Assembly (NCBI GenBank): GCA_002409145.1
Contig: DHUL01000038.1
Location: forward strand, 10,263-32,836
Length of the DNA: 22,574 nt
From: Bacteroidales bacterium UBA5235
GTDB lineage: Bacteria > Bacteroidota > Bacteroidia > Bacteroidales > VadinHA17
Reading direction: 5' to 3'
Positions 16,670 through 22,574 of this stretch are shown in pieces. The position numbers and the translations under genes are program-made. How positions within the stretch are numbered: the stretch's first letter is position 1; every line of letters begins with the position of its first letter. The notes below the pieces were generated by a model. That model made no database searches and was not told the origin of the DNA. It saw only the letters and a program-made list of their open reading frames with translations.

Positions 16670-16836
16670 CGCGGTAAATCTGATGTCCGGAGGTCAGGGT
16701 TTTTATGAACTCAGACCTTCGGACCTTCAGACTTTCAGACTTTGAGTCTGCCCGGATGGTAGGGGCGAGCGTAAGGAAAACACCCGGTGGGTGTTTTTAG
16801 CGAGCAGCCAGATAGCAGGGGAGCCCACCATCCGGG
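16670..16836 (+). other. Structured intergenic region, possible small RNA or attenuator
   Basis: Several inverted repeats lie close together. GTCCGGAGGTC (16685-16695) pairs with GACCTTCGGAC (16714-16724), 11 pairs including one G-U. CAGACT (16736-16741) pairs with AGTCTG (16745-16750). CCCGGATGGT-A-GGG (16751-16764) pairs with CCCACCATCCGGG (16824-16836), 13 pairs with one bulged A. The last encloses a strong terminator hairpin (16777-16797). Short near-repeats CAGACCTT / CGGACCTT / CAGACTTT / CAGACTTT fall at about 16712-16743. No protein-coding frame is evident. With the promoter box at 16662 this could make an RNA of about 125 bases; it could equally be the M16 3' untranslated region or a decayed repeat element. 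Confidence 0.4.
16777..16797 (+). terminator. Intrinsic terminator after the M16 operon
   Basis: AAAACACCC and GGGTGTTTT form a perfect 9-pair stem with a GGT loop; the A run and T run let it work in both orientations. It is the obvious end for transcripts from the M16 pair or from the promoter box at 16662. Confidence 0.7.
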
Positions 16837-16870
16837 GAGATTGAAATGATGAATTTTTGCACTGTCCATT

Positions 16871-16955
16871 GCCCGGATGGTGGAATGGTAGACACGCTGG
16901 ACTTAAAATCCAGTGGGCAGTAATGCCTGTGCGGGTTCAAGTCCCGCTCCGGGTA
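16871..16955 (+). tRNA. tRNA-Leu (anticodon UAA)
   Basis: The 85-base gene folds as a class II tRNA. Acceptor strand GCCCGGA pairs with TCCGGGT (first pair G-U), discriminator base A, CCA not encoded. Anticodon stem CTGGA/TCCAG with loop CTTAAAA gives anticodon TAA (16904-16906), reading UUA. A long variable arm (GGGCA-GTAA-TGCCT) and T arm GCGGG-TTCAAGT-CCCGC complete it. Its 5' end is repeated, in both orientations, just upstream, and its 3' end plus terminator is partly duplicated about 2.25 kb downstream. Confidence 0.95.
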
Positions 16956-16958
16956 CTG

Positions 16959-17003
16959 AAAAAGAGTTAGAATGAGAACGAAAGCGAACACCTCACTCTT
17001 TTT
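16959..17003 (+). terminator. Terminator-like hairpin after tRNA-Leu
   Basis: AAAAAGAGT (16959-16967) and ACTCTTTTT (16995-17003) form a 9-pair stem around a 27-base loop; the T run then continues as GTTTT. It starts four bases after the tRNA discriminator. A diverged copy of this sequence lies at 19206-19260. Confidence 0.55.
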
Positions 17004-17323
17004 GTTTTACGGTCATTCGGTCATGGTGTACTGGAAGTCAACAAAGGACTTCCGCCTTCGGCCTTCCGTCAACTGCTTCAAAGATGCAACCGGGGATATT
17101 CTTTGTGGCACCGTCAGGATTCCAATTTAATTTGCTTTGTTCTACTGGATGTAAAAATCAGTGACATTGAAGATTATCGGTTGGAGTTAGTTGATCACGT
17201 TACATAGGTTGTAAATACCTGCTATTATGTAGGTTATATTTCTGATCAAAGCCCGGCTAAAAGTAGCCAGTCCCTCTGGCTTTTGCATTTAGGAAGGGAC
17301 CGGGGTAAAGGTGGGTTTTCAAT
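17004..17323. other. Intergenic region, no gene seen
   Basis: The stretch from the tRNA terminator to the cupin stop has no convincing gene. It contains a short pyrimidine/purine palindrome-like run (CTTCCGCCTTCGGCCTTCCG, about 17049-17068) and becomes AT-rich after about 17110. A plus-strand frame is open over part of it but has no start, no ribosome site and no recognisable family. Confidence 0.4.
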
Positions 17324-17668
17324 TCACTGTTGATGAAATATATCGACAGAGATTTCCACTGCTGTTGTCGTTCCTCTATTCTCAAGCCAGTGAGTGGTGT
17401 TCTTATCCTCCGGCCAGCCTAATCCTGGCCCATAATCCTTAGCCACATCATTTCGATGGTCAGTTATTGTTCCTTGCAGAATATAGACTACACCAGGCCG
17501 GTCTATATGGTTATGAATCGGGCCGATGACACCTCCAGGCTCGATGGTCACAATACGAATCCGAAGCAGGCGTCCTGCCATACCCTCTATTTCGGGGCCA
17601 AGGTCAATCGCTGCTAGTTGCTTCACTGAAACACCTTTCGTCTCAGATGAAGCTTGTTCAGTTCTCAT
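17324..17668 (-). CDS. Small cupin-domain protein
   Basis: This single-domain cupin has 114 residues. The first cupin motif is PGGVIGPIHNHIDRPGVVYILQGTITD (parts at 44-70) with metal-ligand histidines H52 and H54; the second motif supplies H93 in NTTHWLENRG. The glutamate normally found four or five residues after HxH is replaced by Pro/Gly, so the metal site would be three-histidine or incomplete. Cupins of this size include dioxygenase-like, isomerase-like and binding-only proteins, and I cannot pick one. No signal peptide. AGAAGA about eight bases before the ATG could act as a ribosome site. It lies in an AT-rich accessory segment with two RibD-C-like genes on the same strand; gaps of about 180 bases make a single operon uncertain. 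Confidence 0.82.
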   Translation of the reverse strand: MRTEQASSETKGVSVKQLAAIDLGPEIEGMAGRLLRIRIVTIEPGGVIGPIHNHIDRPGVVYILQGTITDHRNDVAKDYGPGLGWPEDKNTTHWLENRGTTTAVEISVDIFHQQ

Positions 17669-17851
17669 GGCTATCTTCTTTTTGTTTATTAATATTTTCT
17701 CTAATAATTATAAAAGATCAATTGCAGATGTATGTATTATTTAAATGCTTGTTAACTATAACGCGTTATTTCCTGGTTCCTTTACAATCATCGCATCATA
17801 CTAATTCCTTGAGAACCTGTCCATACGATTACATGGGCTTCATAATAAAGA

Positions 17852-18448
17852 TTAAGAAGCTCCGACAGTTCCTGTTTTGACTTCCCCGTCTCTTTCATAC
17901 TTGGCAATAATCACTCCGGTTGGTGTAACTGAGCTTTCTTTCAATTTGAATGCAGACGGAATCGTACCGTCATCGAACAGCCTTTTCCCCCTTCCGAGGA
18001 TCAAAGGGTGAATGTTGAGCCACAGCTCATCTACCAGGTCATTCTTCAATAATAATTGCACAAGCCTGCCACTGCCCCATACCTTAATTTCAGAGCCATT
18101 TGATTTCCGCAGGTTTTCGATATCTGCAAGGCTTTTAAGGAAAACCGAGTTTTTCCAATCTGACTTTTCCATGGTACCACTCAGGACGTATTTGGTGACA
18201 TCGTTGATCCCTGGCCAACCGTCAGCGTGTTTCGGCCAGTATGAAGCAAAGATTTCATAAGTTTTTCTGCCCAGAAGAAGGTCCGCGGGTTTCAACTGTT
18301 TTTCCATGAACTTGCCTGAAGATTCGTCATCATAAGGTGCGGTCCAGCCACCGTATTCGAACCCCCCTGATTTATCCTCCTCAGGTCCACCGGGTGCTTG
18401 CATTACTCCATCTAAAGTAATAAACGATAAAACTATTATTCTTCTCAT
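17852..18448 (-). CDS. RibD C-terminal/dihydrofolate reductase-like protein (YyaP type)
   Basis: The 198-residue product has the DHFR-like fold of the RibD C-terminal family: N-terminal beta strand MRRIIVLSFITLDGVMQAP, then ADLLLGRKTYEIFASYWP (about 55-72), then a C-terminal nucleotide-binding region KVWGSGRLVQLLLKNDLVDELWLNIHPLILGRGKRLFDDG. The family binds NAD(P)H and is mostly uncharacterised; true folate or flavin-precursor activity cannot be assumed. It has an unusually strong Shine-Dalgarno (AAAGGAGAGG, six bases or so before the ATG) for this genome, where most starts lack one, a hint of transfer from another lineage. A related but distinct gene lies 65 bases upstream. Confidence 0.88.
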   Translation of the reverse strand: MRRIIVLSFITLDGVMQAPGGPEEDKSGGFEYGGWTAPYDDESSGKFMEKQLKPADLLLGRKTYEIFASYWPKHADGWPGINDVTKYVLSGTMEKSDWKNSVFLKSLADIENLRKSNGSEIKVWGSGRLVQLLLKNDLVDELWLNIHPLILGRGKRLFDDGTIPSAFKLKESSVTPTGVIIAKYERDGEVKTGTVGAS

Positions 18449-18513
18449 ATTCCTCTCCTTTCATAATTTATAGATTCCTTTAATGCAAAAGTCATTTAAA
18501 TAATTGCAAATCT

Positions 18514-19038
18514 TTAATTTGCGGACTCATAGCAAAGGACTATTGCTCCGGAGCTGAGGGTTTTTGTTTTCAAGAGATTAAGGATGACTCTATCGGTTAT
18601 GTTTTTAAATAATGGCAGTCCGCTTCCCACTATAACAGGGTGGACACAGAGTTGGTACTCAGAAATTAAATTGAGATTTGTCAAGGCTATTATCAGACTC
18701 GGACTACCGACTAAAATATCTTTACCTGGTTGTTTCTTTAGTTCTGCAATTTCTTCTTTGAGATCTCCTTTTGCCAATATTGCATTTTCCCATTGAACAT
18801 CCGTCAGAGTGCGGGAAAAGACAATTTTGGGTATGTTCTGAATGATAACTGCAAACTCATCGATCGGTTTGTTACCAGTAGGATTTTTTACTATAGCCGG
18901 CCAGGCGCTTTCCATCAGTTGGTATGTAATCCTTCCAAAAATTATGGTACCTGCCTGACTTAACAGCTCATTATAATGTTGATGTAACTCGTCGTCTGCA
19001 ATCGCCGCCGTGTGGTCACAAAATCCGTCCAGCGTCAT
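18514..19038 (-). CDS. RibD-C/DHFR-like protein with a stop at its original second codon
   Basis: The 174-residue frame starts at an internal methionine (MTLDGFCDHT). It keeps the family core: AGTIIFGRITYQLMESAWP, then a C-terminal KDILVGSPSLIIALTNLNLI and HPVIVGSGLPLFKN. Family members normally have about nine residues before the TLDG block. Upstream, in the same frame, the DNA reads ATG TGA AAG GTA ATT GCA GCA ATC AAC ATG (19065-19036), that is M-stop-KVIAAIN-M. The natural N-terminus was therefore probably M-[R]-KVIAAINMTLDG, with codon 2 changed to TGA, for example from CGA by a single C-to-T change. The first beta strand is lost unless translation restarts at 19038 or the stop is read through. 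The rest of the frame is intact, so decay, if real, is recent. Confidence 0.75.
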   Translation of the reverse strand: MTLDGFCDHTAAIADDELHQHYNELLSQAGTIIFGRITYQLMESAWPAIVKNPTGNKPIDEFAVIIQNIPKIVFSRTLTDVQWENAILAKGDLKEEIAELKKQPGKDILVGSPSLIIALTNLNLISEYQLCVHPVIVGSGLPLFKNITDRVILNLLKTKTLSSGAIVLCYESAN

Positions 19039-19205
19039 GTTGATTGCTGCAATTACCTTTCACATTCCATTAGTTTTATCAAATGACAATTTTAATGTCA
19101 GAATGTTCTCGCCCATCAATGTTTTCGCACTGAATTTAATTGCCAATCACACCGGAGATCAGTTTTAAATTATTCTCTTGCATGGTTGCAACTTCCGTCC
19201 GTTCG

Positions 19206-19260
19206 GGGTACTGAAAAAGAACGATTGTGAGAGCGAGAGCGAACACACTCGCTTTGTTTT
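19206..19260 (+). repeat. Diverged direct copy of the tRNA-Leu 3' end and terminator
   Basis: GGGTACTGAAAAAGA (19206-19220) is identical to 16951-16965, which covers the last five tRNA bases and the start of the terminator. After eight diverged bases in both copies, 19229-19246 matches 16974-16991 at 16 of 18 positions (GAGAxCGAxAGCGAACAC). Over the 41-base ungapped block 33 positions agree. The copy also forms a hairpin, AGCGAG (19232-19237) with CTCGCT (19248-19253), followed by TTGTTTT, so it may still terminate transcription. No complete tRNA can be folded upstream of it. Confidence 0.6.
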
Positions 19261-19288
19261 CCTCGCTCCCGAAAGATCCGATTATTCC

Positions 19289-19296
19289 TATATTTG
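19289..19296 (+). promoter_or_regulatory. Candidate -7 promoter box
   Basis: TATATTTG matches TAnnTTTG perfectly. There is no TTTG at the usual -33 distance. It lies about 230 bases before the oxidoreductase gene and could drive it with a long leader, or a small transcript. Confidence 0.25.
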
Positions 19297-19526
19297 TAAA
19301 TCAGACTTATTATTTAACATACGATGAGATTCAAAAACATTAATGAAATTATGATCCTGACAAGCCCTCTATCCGGGCCTGTCGGCAAATGCTCAGACAG
19401 TAAGTACAGTATCTTCATCAGTTAAATGGTATGGCGCCCTTTATGGATCTTTGCCAGGTGGTGAAATATGTTAAGACAGGGTTTTAAAAGGACCGATGTT
19501 GTCAAATAAACTTCAGATATTTCAAG

Positions 19527-20645
19527 ATGAAATTGTTTAAACACTTTTTAGCCGTATTGCTTGTTTTAAGCTTCCAGTTCGTAAAAGTTGAAGCTCAAGC
19601 TGCCCAGGATAACCCGGTACTTTTCGCAGTCGCCCGGATGAATCATGGTCATATCAGTTTTATATTGGATAGGGTAAAAAAGGGTAGCCCCGATTATAGG
19701 CTTGCAGGTATTTATGAGCCTGATCAGGAGCTTGTCCGGAAATACTCAAAAACCTATAATCTTGATTCTTCTTTATTCTATGATAATCTTGATAAAATGC
19801 TCGAAGAGGTAAAGCCAGAAGCAGTCCTTGCTTTTGGACCTACCTTTGATCATCTTTCTGTTGTTGAAGCATGTGCTCCGAGAGGAATTCATGTAATGGT
19901 CGAAAAGCCACTGGCTGTAAGTATGAACCATGCCACAAAGATGAAAGCACTGGCCGACAGGTACAAAATTCACCTGCTCGTCAATTATGAAACATCCTGG
20001 TATCCATCAACAGCCAAAGCATGGCAGCTTCTTAATGACAGTACAATTGCCGGAACTCTCAGGAAAGTTGTTGTTCACGATGGTCACGAGGGCCCCGTGG
20101 AGATCGGAACCAGTAAGGAATTCCGTAGCTGGCTAACAGATCCTGTCCTGAATGGTGGGGGGGCTCTAACTGATTTTGGCTGTTATGGAGCCAACCTTAT
20201 GACTTATCTCACAAATGGAATTCAACCGCTTTCTGTAACAGCCATAACGAGGCAGTTGAAGCCTTTGGTCTACCCTAAGGTGGATGATGATGCTGTAATA
20301 ATTGTTTCATACCCGGAGAGCGAATGTATCATACAGGCTTCATGGAACTGGCCTTTCAGCCGGAAGGATATGGAAATATACGGTGATAAAGGTTATATCA
20401 TGGCTGATAATAATTATGACATTCGGGTAAAAACCGCCGCCACCAGGAACGAAGTAAAACGAAGGATTACGGCAAATGATATTGAAGTATATGAAGATCC
20501 GTTCAGCTACTTTGCAGGTGTCATCCGTGGCAGGATCAAAATGCGGAATTATAATCCTTATTCCATTGAAAATAATATGATTGTTGTAAAAATCCTTGAT
20601 GCGGCAAGGAAGTCAGCCAAAACCGGGAAAAGCATCAGGCTTTAA
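19527..20645 (+). CDS. Secreted Gfo/Idh/MocA-family oxidoreductase
   Basis: The 372-residue product begins with a Sec signal peptide (about 1-24, ending VEAQA), so it should act in the periplasm or envelope. The Rossmann N-terminal domain has YRLAGIYEPD (second strand) and the family motif EKPLAVS (126-132, EKP with the catalytic lysine). The C-terminal alpha/beta domain includes GGGALTDFGCYGANLMTYL. Members reduce or oxidise sugars and inositols with tightly bound NAD(P), and some are glycosidases using a transient redox step. The glycine motif at the start of the fold is weak (ARMNHGHIS instead of GxGxxG), and the usual His after D-x-G-C is absent, so cofactor use should be tested. No clear ribosome site; no operon partner. 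Substrate unknown. Confidence 0.87.
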   Translation: MKLFKHFLAVLLVLSFQFVKVEAQAAQDNPVLFAVARMNHGHISFILDRVKKGSPDYRLAGIYEPDQELVRKYSKTYNLDSSLFYDNLDKMLEEVKPEAVLAFGPTFDHLSVVEACAPRGIHVMVEKPLAVSMNHATKMKALADRYKIHLLVNYETSWYPSTAKAWQLLNDSTIAGTLRKVVVHDGHEGPVEIGTSKEFRSWLTDPVLNGGGALTDFGCYGANLMTYLTNGIQPLSVTAITRQLKPLVYPKVDDDAVIIVSYPESECIIQASWNWPFSRKDMEIYGDKGYIMADNNYDIRVKTAATRNEVKRRITANDIEVYEDPFSYFAGVIRGRIKMRNYNPYSIENNMIVVKILDAARKSAKTGKSIRL

Positions 20646-21018
20646 TAATTCGTTACCGTGCCGAAAGGATTTTGATTACTCTTTCGTAACTCTTTCAATA
20701 CATTTGCCGGCAACCCGGGTCCATTTTTCCTCCCACTCACACCCGCTCTGCTTTTTCTTCAACCAGAGCGATCACGTGGTTATTACCTGCTATGGACCAT
20801 CCCATCAAAGAATAAAATGTTCCCCGGTTGCAAAGCCTTCACTGCAGGCTCCTTCGGGACTGGGAGAAAGAAACAGCCACTTCTTTTATTTTGAAAAAAA
20901 ACGGGCAGATGTAGTCAGGGCCTGCAACTTTTGCAGTTAAGAATGTATAACTAATGAAAAGTGGATTAACATACATGACATTCAATTATTTTTGTTTCTT
21001 AAGTCAATCAAAGCAAAA
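20646..21018. other. Intergenic region, no convincing gene
   Basis: This 373-base spacer includes a small inverted repeat GCTCTG...CAGAGC (about 20745-20769). A plus-strand frame of 114 codons overlaps the oxidoreductase end and runs to 20940, but its composition (Ser/His/Cys-rich, no fold pattern) argues against coding. On the minus strand several frame pieces look protein-like but are broken by stops, which may be a decayed gene I cannot name. A -7 box for the next gene is at 20987. Confidence 0.35.
20987..20994 (+). promoter_or_regulatory. Candidate -7 promoter box for the decarboxylase gene
   Basis: TATTTTTG is a perfect TAnnTTTG match ending 24 bases before the ATG at 21019. No clear -33 TTTG is seen. 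If used, transcription would begin about 18 bases before the ATG, which would also rule out the TTG at 20992 as the start. Confidence 0.4.
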
Positions 21019-21999
21019 ATGAAAATTACAAAAACTACAATGAAGTGGGGTATCAGTTTGTTGTTGTTTGCAATAATTATCATTATTGCCTGCATTGGAC
21101 CACTACCTCAGGATCCCATTCAATATTACGAAAGAGAAACCAATCAACTAAAAACAGAAAAGGTAGCCGGAGAAAAGTGGCTGGTATGGTTGTATTATAA
21201 TCCAATAGGAGAAGCAGCCTTGTGGACACTGGCAAAAAGAAAGCTGGTTTCCTCTGTTTATGGCAAAATGATGGATCACACTTCATCAGCTAAAAGAATA
21301 ATTCCCTTTATTGAAGATTTTGATATTGATATGAACGGTGTTCAGGAACAGGAGTTTAAAAATTTTAACGATTTTTTTACCCGTAAACTTAAGGATAATG
21401 AACGACCGGTTGATACAAGTTTGAATATTGTTGTATCCCCTGCAGATGGTAAAGTCATGGCGTATGCCGATATCAGCGACACTGATTTTATAATAAAAGG
21501 ATTTCGTTTCGATGTATCTTCCTTTTTGGATAATACAGTTCTTGCACAAAAGTACCTTGATGGTGCCCTTATTATCATCCGGCTTTCCCCTGTGGATTAT
21601 CATCGTTTCCATTTCCCTGTCAGTGGAAATTTGACTCCAAACAAAAAGATTGAAGGTGACTTTTATTCCGTTAACCCATTTGCTTTACGTAAAAAGGCTG
21701 AAATATTCTTTTTGAATAAGAGAGAATATATAGTTATCTCAAATCCTTTGTTTGGTGATGTAATTATGGCCGAAGTCGGTGCCACCATGGTGGGAAGCAT
21801 CGTACAGACTTATAAGGGAAATTCGGTAAAGAAAGGTGAGGAGAAAGGCTACTTTAAATTTGGAGGCTCAACGGTAGTTTTGCTATTTGAAAAAAGTAAA
21901 ATCCAGATTGATAAGGATATATTGATCAATACAGCAAATGGATATGAAACTGCTGTTAAAATGGGAGAAAGAATTGGCGATGCTTCTCTCATTCAATAA
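21019..21999 (+). CDS. psd: Phosphatidylserine decarboxylase proenzyme, membrane-anchored
   Basis: This enzyme converts phosphatidylserine to phosphatidylethanolamine at the inner membrane and matures by self-cleavage at a Gly-Ser bond, turning the Ser into the pyruvoyl cofactor. Numbering from the ATG at 21019 (326 residues): an N-terminal membrane helix (about 9-26), NFNDFFTRKLKD (about 115-126), VVSPADGKV (about 138-146), YHRFHFPVSG (194-203, with the catalytic-region histidines H195 and H198), and the cleavage site FGGSTVVL (S284), the counterpart of LGST in E. coli. The membrane helix ends in IIAC, which resembles a lipobox, though an anchor helix is more likely. A TTG at 20992 would add nine residues but lies inside the candidate promoter. 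No CDP-diacylglycerol-serine transferase gene (pssA), its usual partner in Bacteroidota, is adjacent. Confidence 0.9.
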   Translation: MKITKTTMKWGISLLLFAIIIIIACIGPLPQDPIQYYERETNQLKTEKVAGEKWLVWLYYNPIGEAALWTLAKRKLVSSVYGKMMDHTSSAKRIIPFIEDFDIDMNGVQEQEFKNFNDFFTRKLKDNERPVDTSLNIVVSPADGKVMAYADISDTDFIIKGFRFDVSSFLDNTVLAQKYLDGALIIIRLSPVDYHRFHFPVSGNLTPNKKIEGDFYSVNPFALRKKAEIFFLNKREYIVISNPLFGDVIMAEVGATMVGSIVQTYKGNSVKKGEEKGYFKFGGSTVVLLFEKSKIQIDKDILINTANGYETAVKMGERIGDASLIQ

Positions 22000-22299
22000 T
22001 TGACATGGCATAAAGTTGATCTGTGAAAATTTCTGGTCACACGCTGAAAGAGGTCCTGAAAAATACAATTCATCCAATCTTCGTTCGTACTCTGAAAAAC
22101 CTGCGGTTTAATGATGAAGCATGGTCTTTTGATGAGTCAGGAGGAGAAATTATTACATCTGAATCCAGACTTCCTCATTGTAACTTGAAGTCGAAGAAAA
22201 ATTTGGGATATTGTTCAGCTTTAGTTTAACTTGCATACTAAGCCATTCTCCTGATGTCCAGTATTTTCGAAAAAATATTAATAAGATTTGTGCTAAAAA
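22000..22299. other. Intergenic region, no gene seen
   Basis: This AT-rich spacer precedes the peptidase gene. A 68-codon frame from a GTG at 22023 has no family pattern and I do not call it. Near the end, TAAGATTTG (22282-22290) resembles a -7 box with one extra base; it sits about 10 bases before the ATG and is only suggestive. Confidence 0.4.
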
Positions 22300-22574
22300 A
22301 TGAAAGATCTTTCCAATTATTTACTGAGCTTCTCAATTATAATTTTGTCTATGCTGGTCTCCTGCGGCAGAACGGCCAGCCTGGATACCGGAAACAATGA
22401 ATCCTGGTTCGATACAAACGAGTATAAAAAAGATCTTCTTATACTTTCGTCTGACAGTATGGAAGGAAGAATGCCCGGAACGACTGGCGGAATCAAGGCT
22501 GCAAATTATATAGCTTCACGGTTCACACAATTCGGACTGATCCCTATTTCAGATGATCAGGGCTACTTTCAGAA
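22300..22574 (+). CDS. M28 zinc peptidase lipoprotein, N-terminal part (cut by window end)
   Basis: The first 91 codons are visible. The N-terminus has a lipoprotein signal ending LVSC (Cys24). The mature part contains YKKDLLILSSDSMEGRMPGT, then TGGIKAANYIASRFTQFGL and GYFQ, the block at the start of the M28 (aminopeptidase Y/S-like) fold in Bacteroidota, where L-[SA]-S-D-x-[ML]-x-G-R-x-x-G-T is followed by a helix and a G-L-x-P segment. The zinc ligands lie further downstream and are outside the window, so activity cannot be judged. Expected location is the cell envelope. Confidence 0.8.
   Translation, partial: MKDLSNYLLSFSIIILSMLVSCGRTASLDTGNNESWFDTNEYKKDLLILSSDSMEGRMPGTTGGIKAANYIASRFTQFGLIPISDDQGYFQ

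Larger units (their letters stand above)
19066..19526. other. Intergenic region with tRNA-end relic, no gene seen
   Basis: This stretch separates the minus-strand accessory genes from the plus-strand oxidoreductase. It holds the diverged copy of the tRNA-Leu 3' end and terminator (19206-19260) and a perfect TAnnTTTG box (19289-19296). A 33-residue frame opens at 19323 (MRFKNINEIM...) with no family resemblance; I do not call it. Nothing else stands out. Confidence 0.4.

Noticed and set aside
16685..16836. CRISPR array or tandem-repeat array
   Set aside because: The repeated units are 8 bases long, imperfect and without spacers; the region is better described as clustered hairpins.
19323..19424. 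Short frame (MRFKNINEIM..., 33 residues) after a perfect TAnnTTTG box
   Set aside because: No ribosome site or family pattern; the length is well within chance for this base composition.
17086..20831. GCAACCGGGGA at 17086-17096 repeated inverted at 20821-20831
   Set aside because: An 11-base match is expected many times by chance in a window of this size, and the similarity does not extend convincingly to either side.
20596..20940. Open plus-strand frame of 114 codons overlapping the oxidoreductase end
   Set aside because: It starts inside the oxidoreductase gene, has an unusual Ser/His/Cys-rich composition, no ribosome site and no recognisable fold.
20992..21018. TTG at 20992 as the decarboxylase start
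   Set aside because: It lies within the TATTTTTG promoter box and adds nine residues before a normal N-terminal anchor; the ATG at 21019 is more likely.
22023..22229. 68-codon frame from a GTG after psd
   Set aside because: No family resemblance and no ribosome site; AT-rich spacer makes such frames common.

Overview
The window looks like chromosomal DNA of a Bacteroidota member, probably in or near the order Bacteroidales. The reasons are: many outer-envelope lipoproteins with short N-terminal lipoboxes, lipoprotein M16 peptidases of about 930 residues, a lipoprotein clan GH-D glycosidase, an exported Gfo/Idh/MocA oxidoreductase, mostly weak Shine-Dalgarno sequences, and several perfect TAnnTTTG (-7) promoter boxes upstream of genes. 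The taxonomic call is inference from these features; no rRNA is present.

Layout. (1) 83-2520, plus strand: a membrane-anchored coiled-coil protein of unknown role, then a stand-alone AMP-forming acyl-ACP/acyl-CoA ligase of the Aas C-terminal type. (2) 2541-10877, minus strand: read 5'->3' this is a clan GH-D alpha-galactosidase-like lipoprotein, then a compact four-gene 2-oxoacid (probably pyruvate) dehydrogenase operon encoding E1alpha, E1beta, E2 and E3, then an apparent remnant of an alpha-2-macroglobulin C-terminus, then a CorA-family transporter whose GMN signature reads GMS. The E3 has an NADP-like nucleotide-binding motif. (3) 11049-16660, plus strand: two tandem M16 zinc peptidase lipoproteins, both 933 residues, 8 bases apart. 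(4) 16661-17003: a densely structured intergenic stretch (promoter box, several hairpins, a strong terminator) followed by tRNA-Leu(UAA) and its terminator. (5) 17004-19260: a small accessory segment, more AT-rich than the dehydrogenase operon, carrying a cupin and two RibD-C/DHFR-like genes on the minus strand. It is bracketed by a diverged direct repeat of the tRNA 3' end plus terminator. The second RibD-C gene appears to have a stop at its original second codon. (6) 19527-22574, plus strand: a secreted Gfo/Idh/MocA oxidoreductase, a membrane-anchored phosphatidylserine decarboxylase, and the start of a lipoprotein M28 peptidase cut by the window end.

How the genes work together. The dehydrogenase genes make one multienzyme complex that feeds acetyl-CoA (or branched acyl-CoA) into metabolism. 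The acyl ligase and phosphatidylserine decarboxylase point to phospholipid metabolism but lie far apart. The M16 pair and the M28 gene are envelope peptidases. The most unusual signals are the tRNA-Leu neighbourhood (sequence able to pair with the tRNA 5' end upstream, duplicated tRNA 3' end downstream), the altered CorA filter, the altered E3 cofactor site, and two decaying genes. I did not see a complete new multi-gene defence or mobile system.
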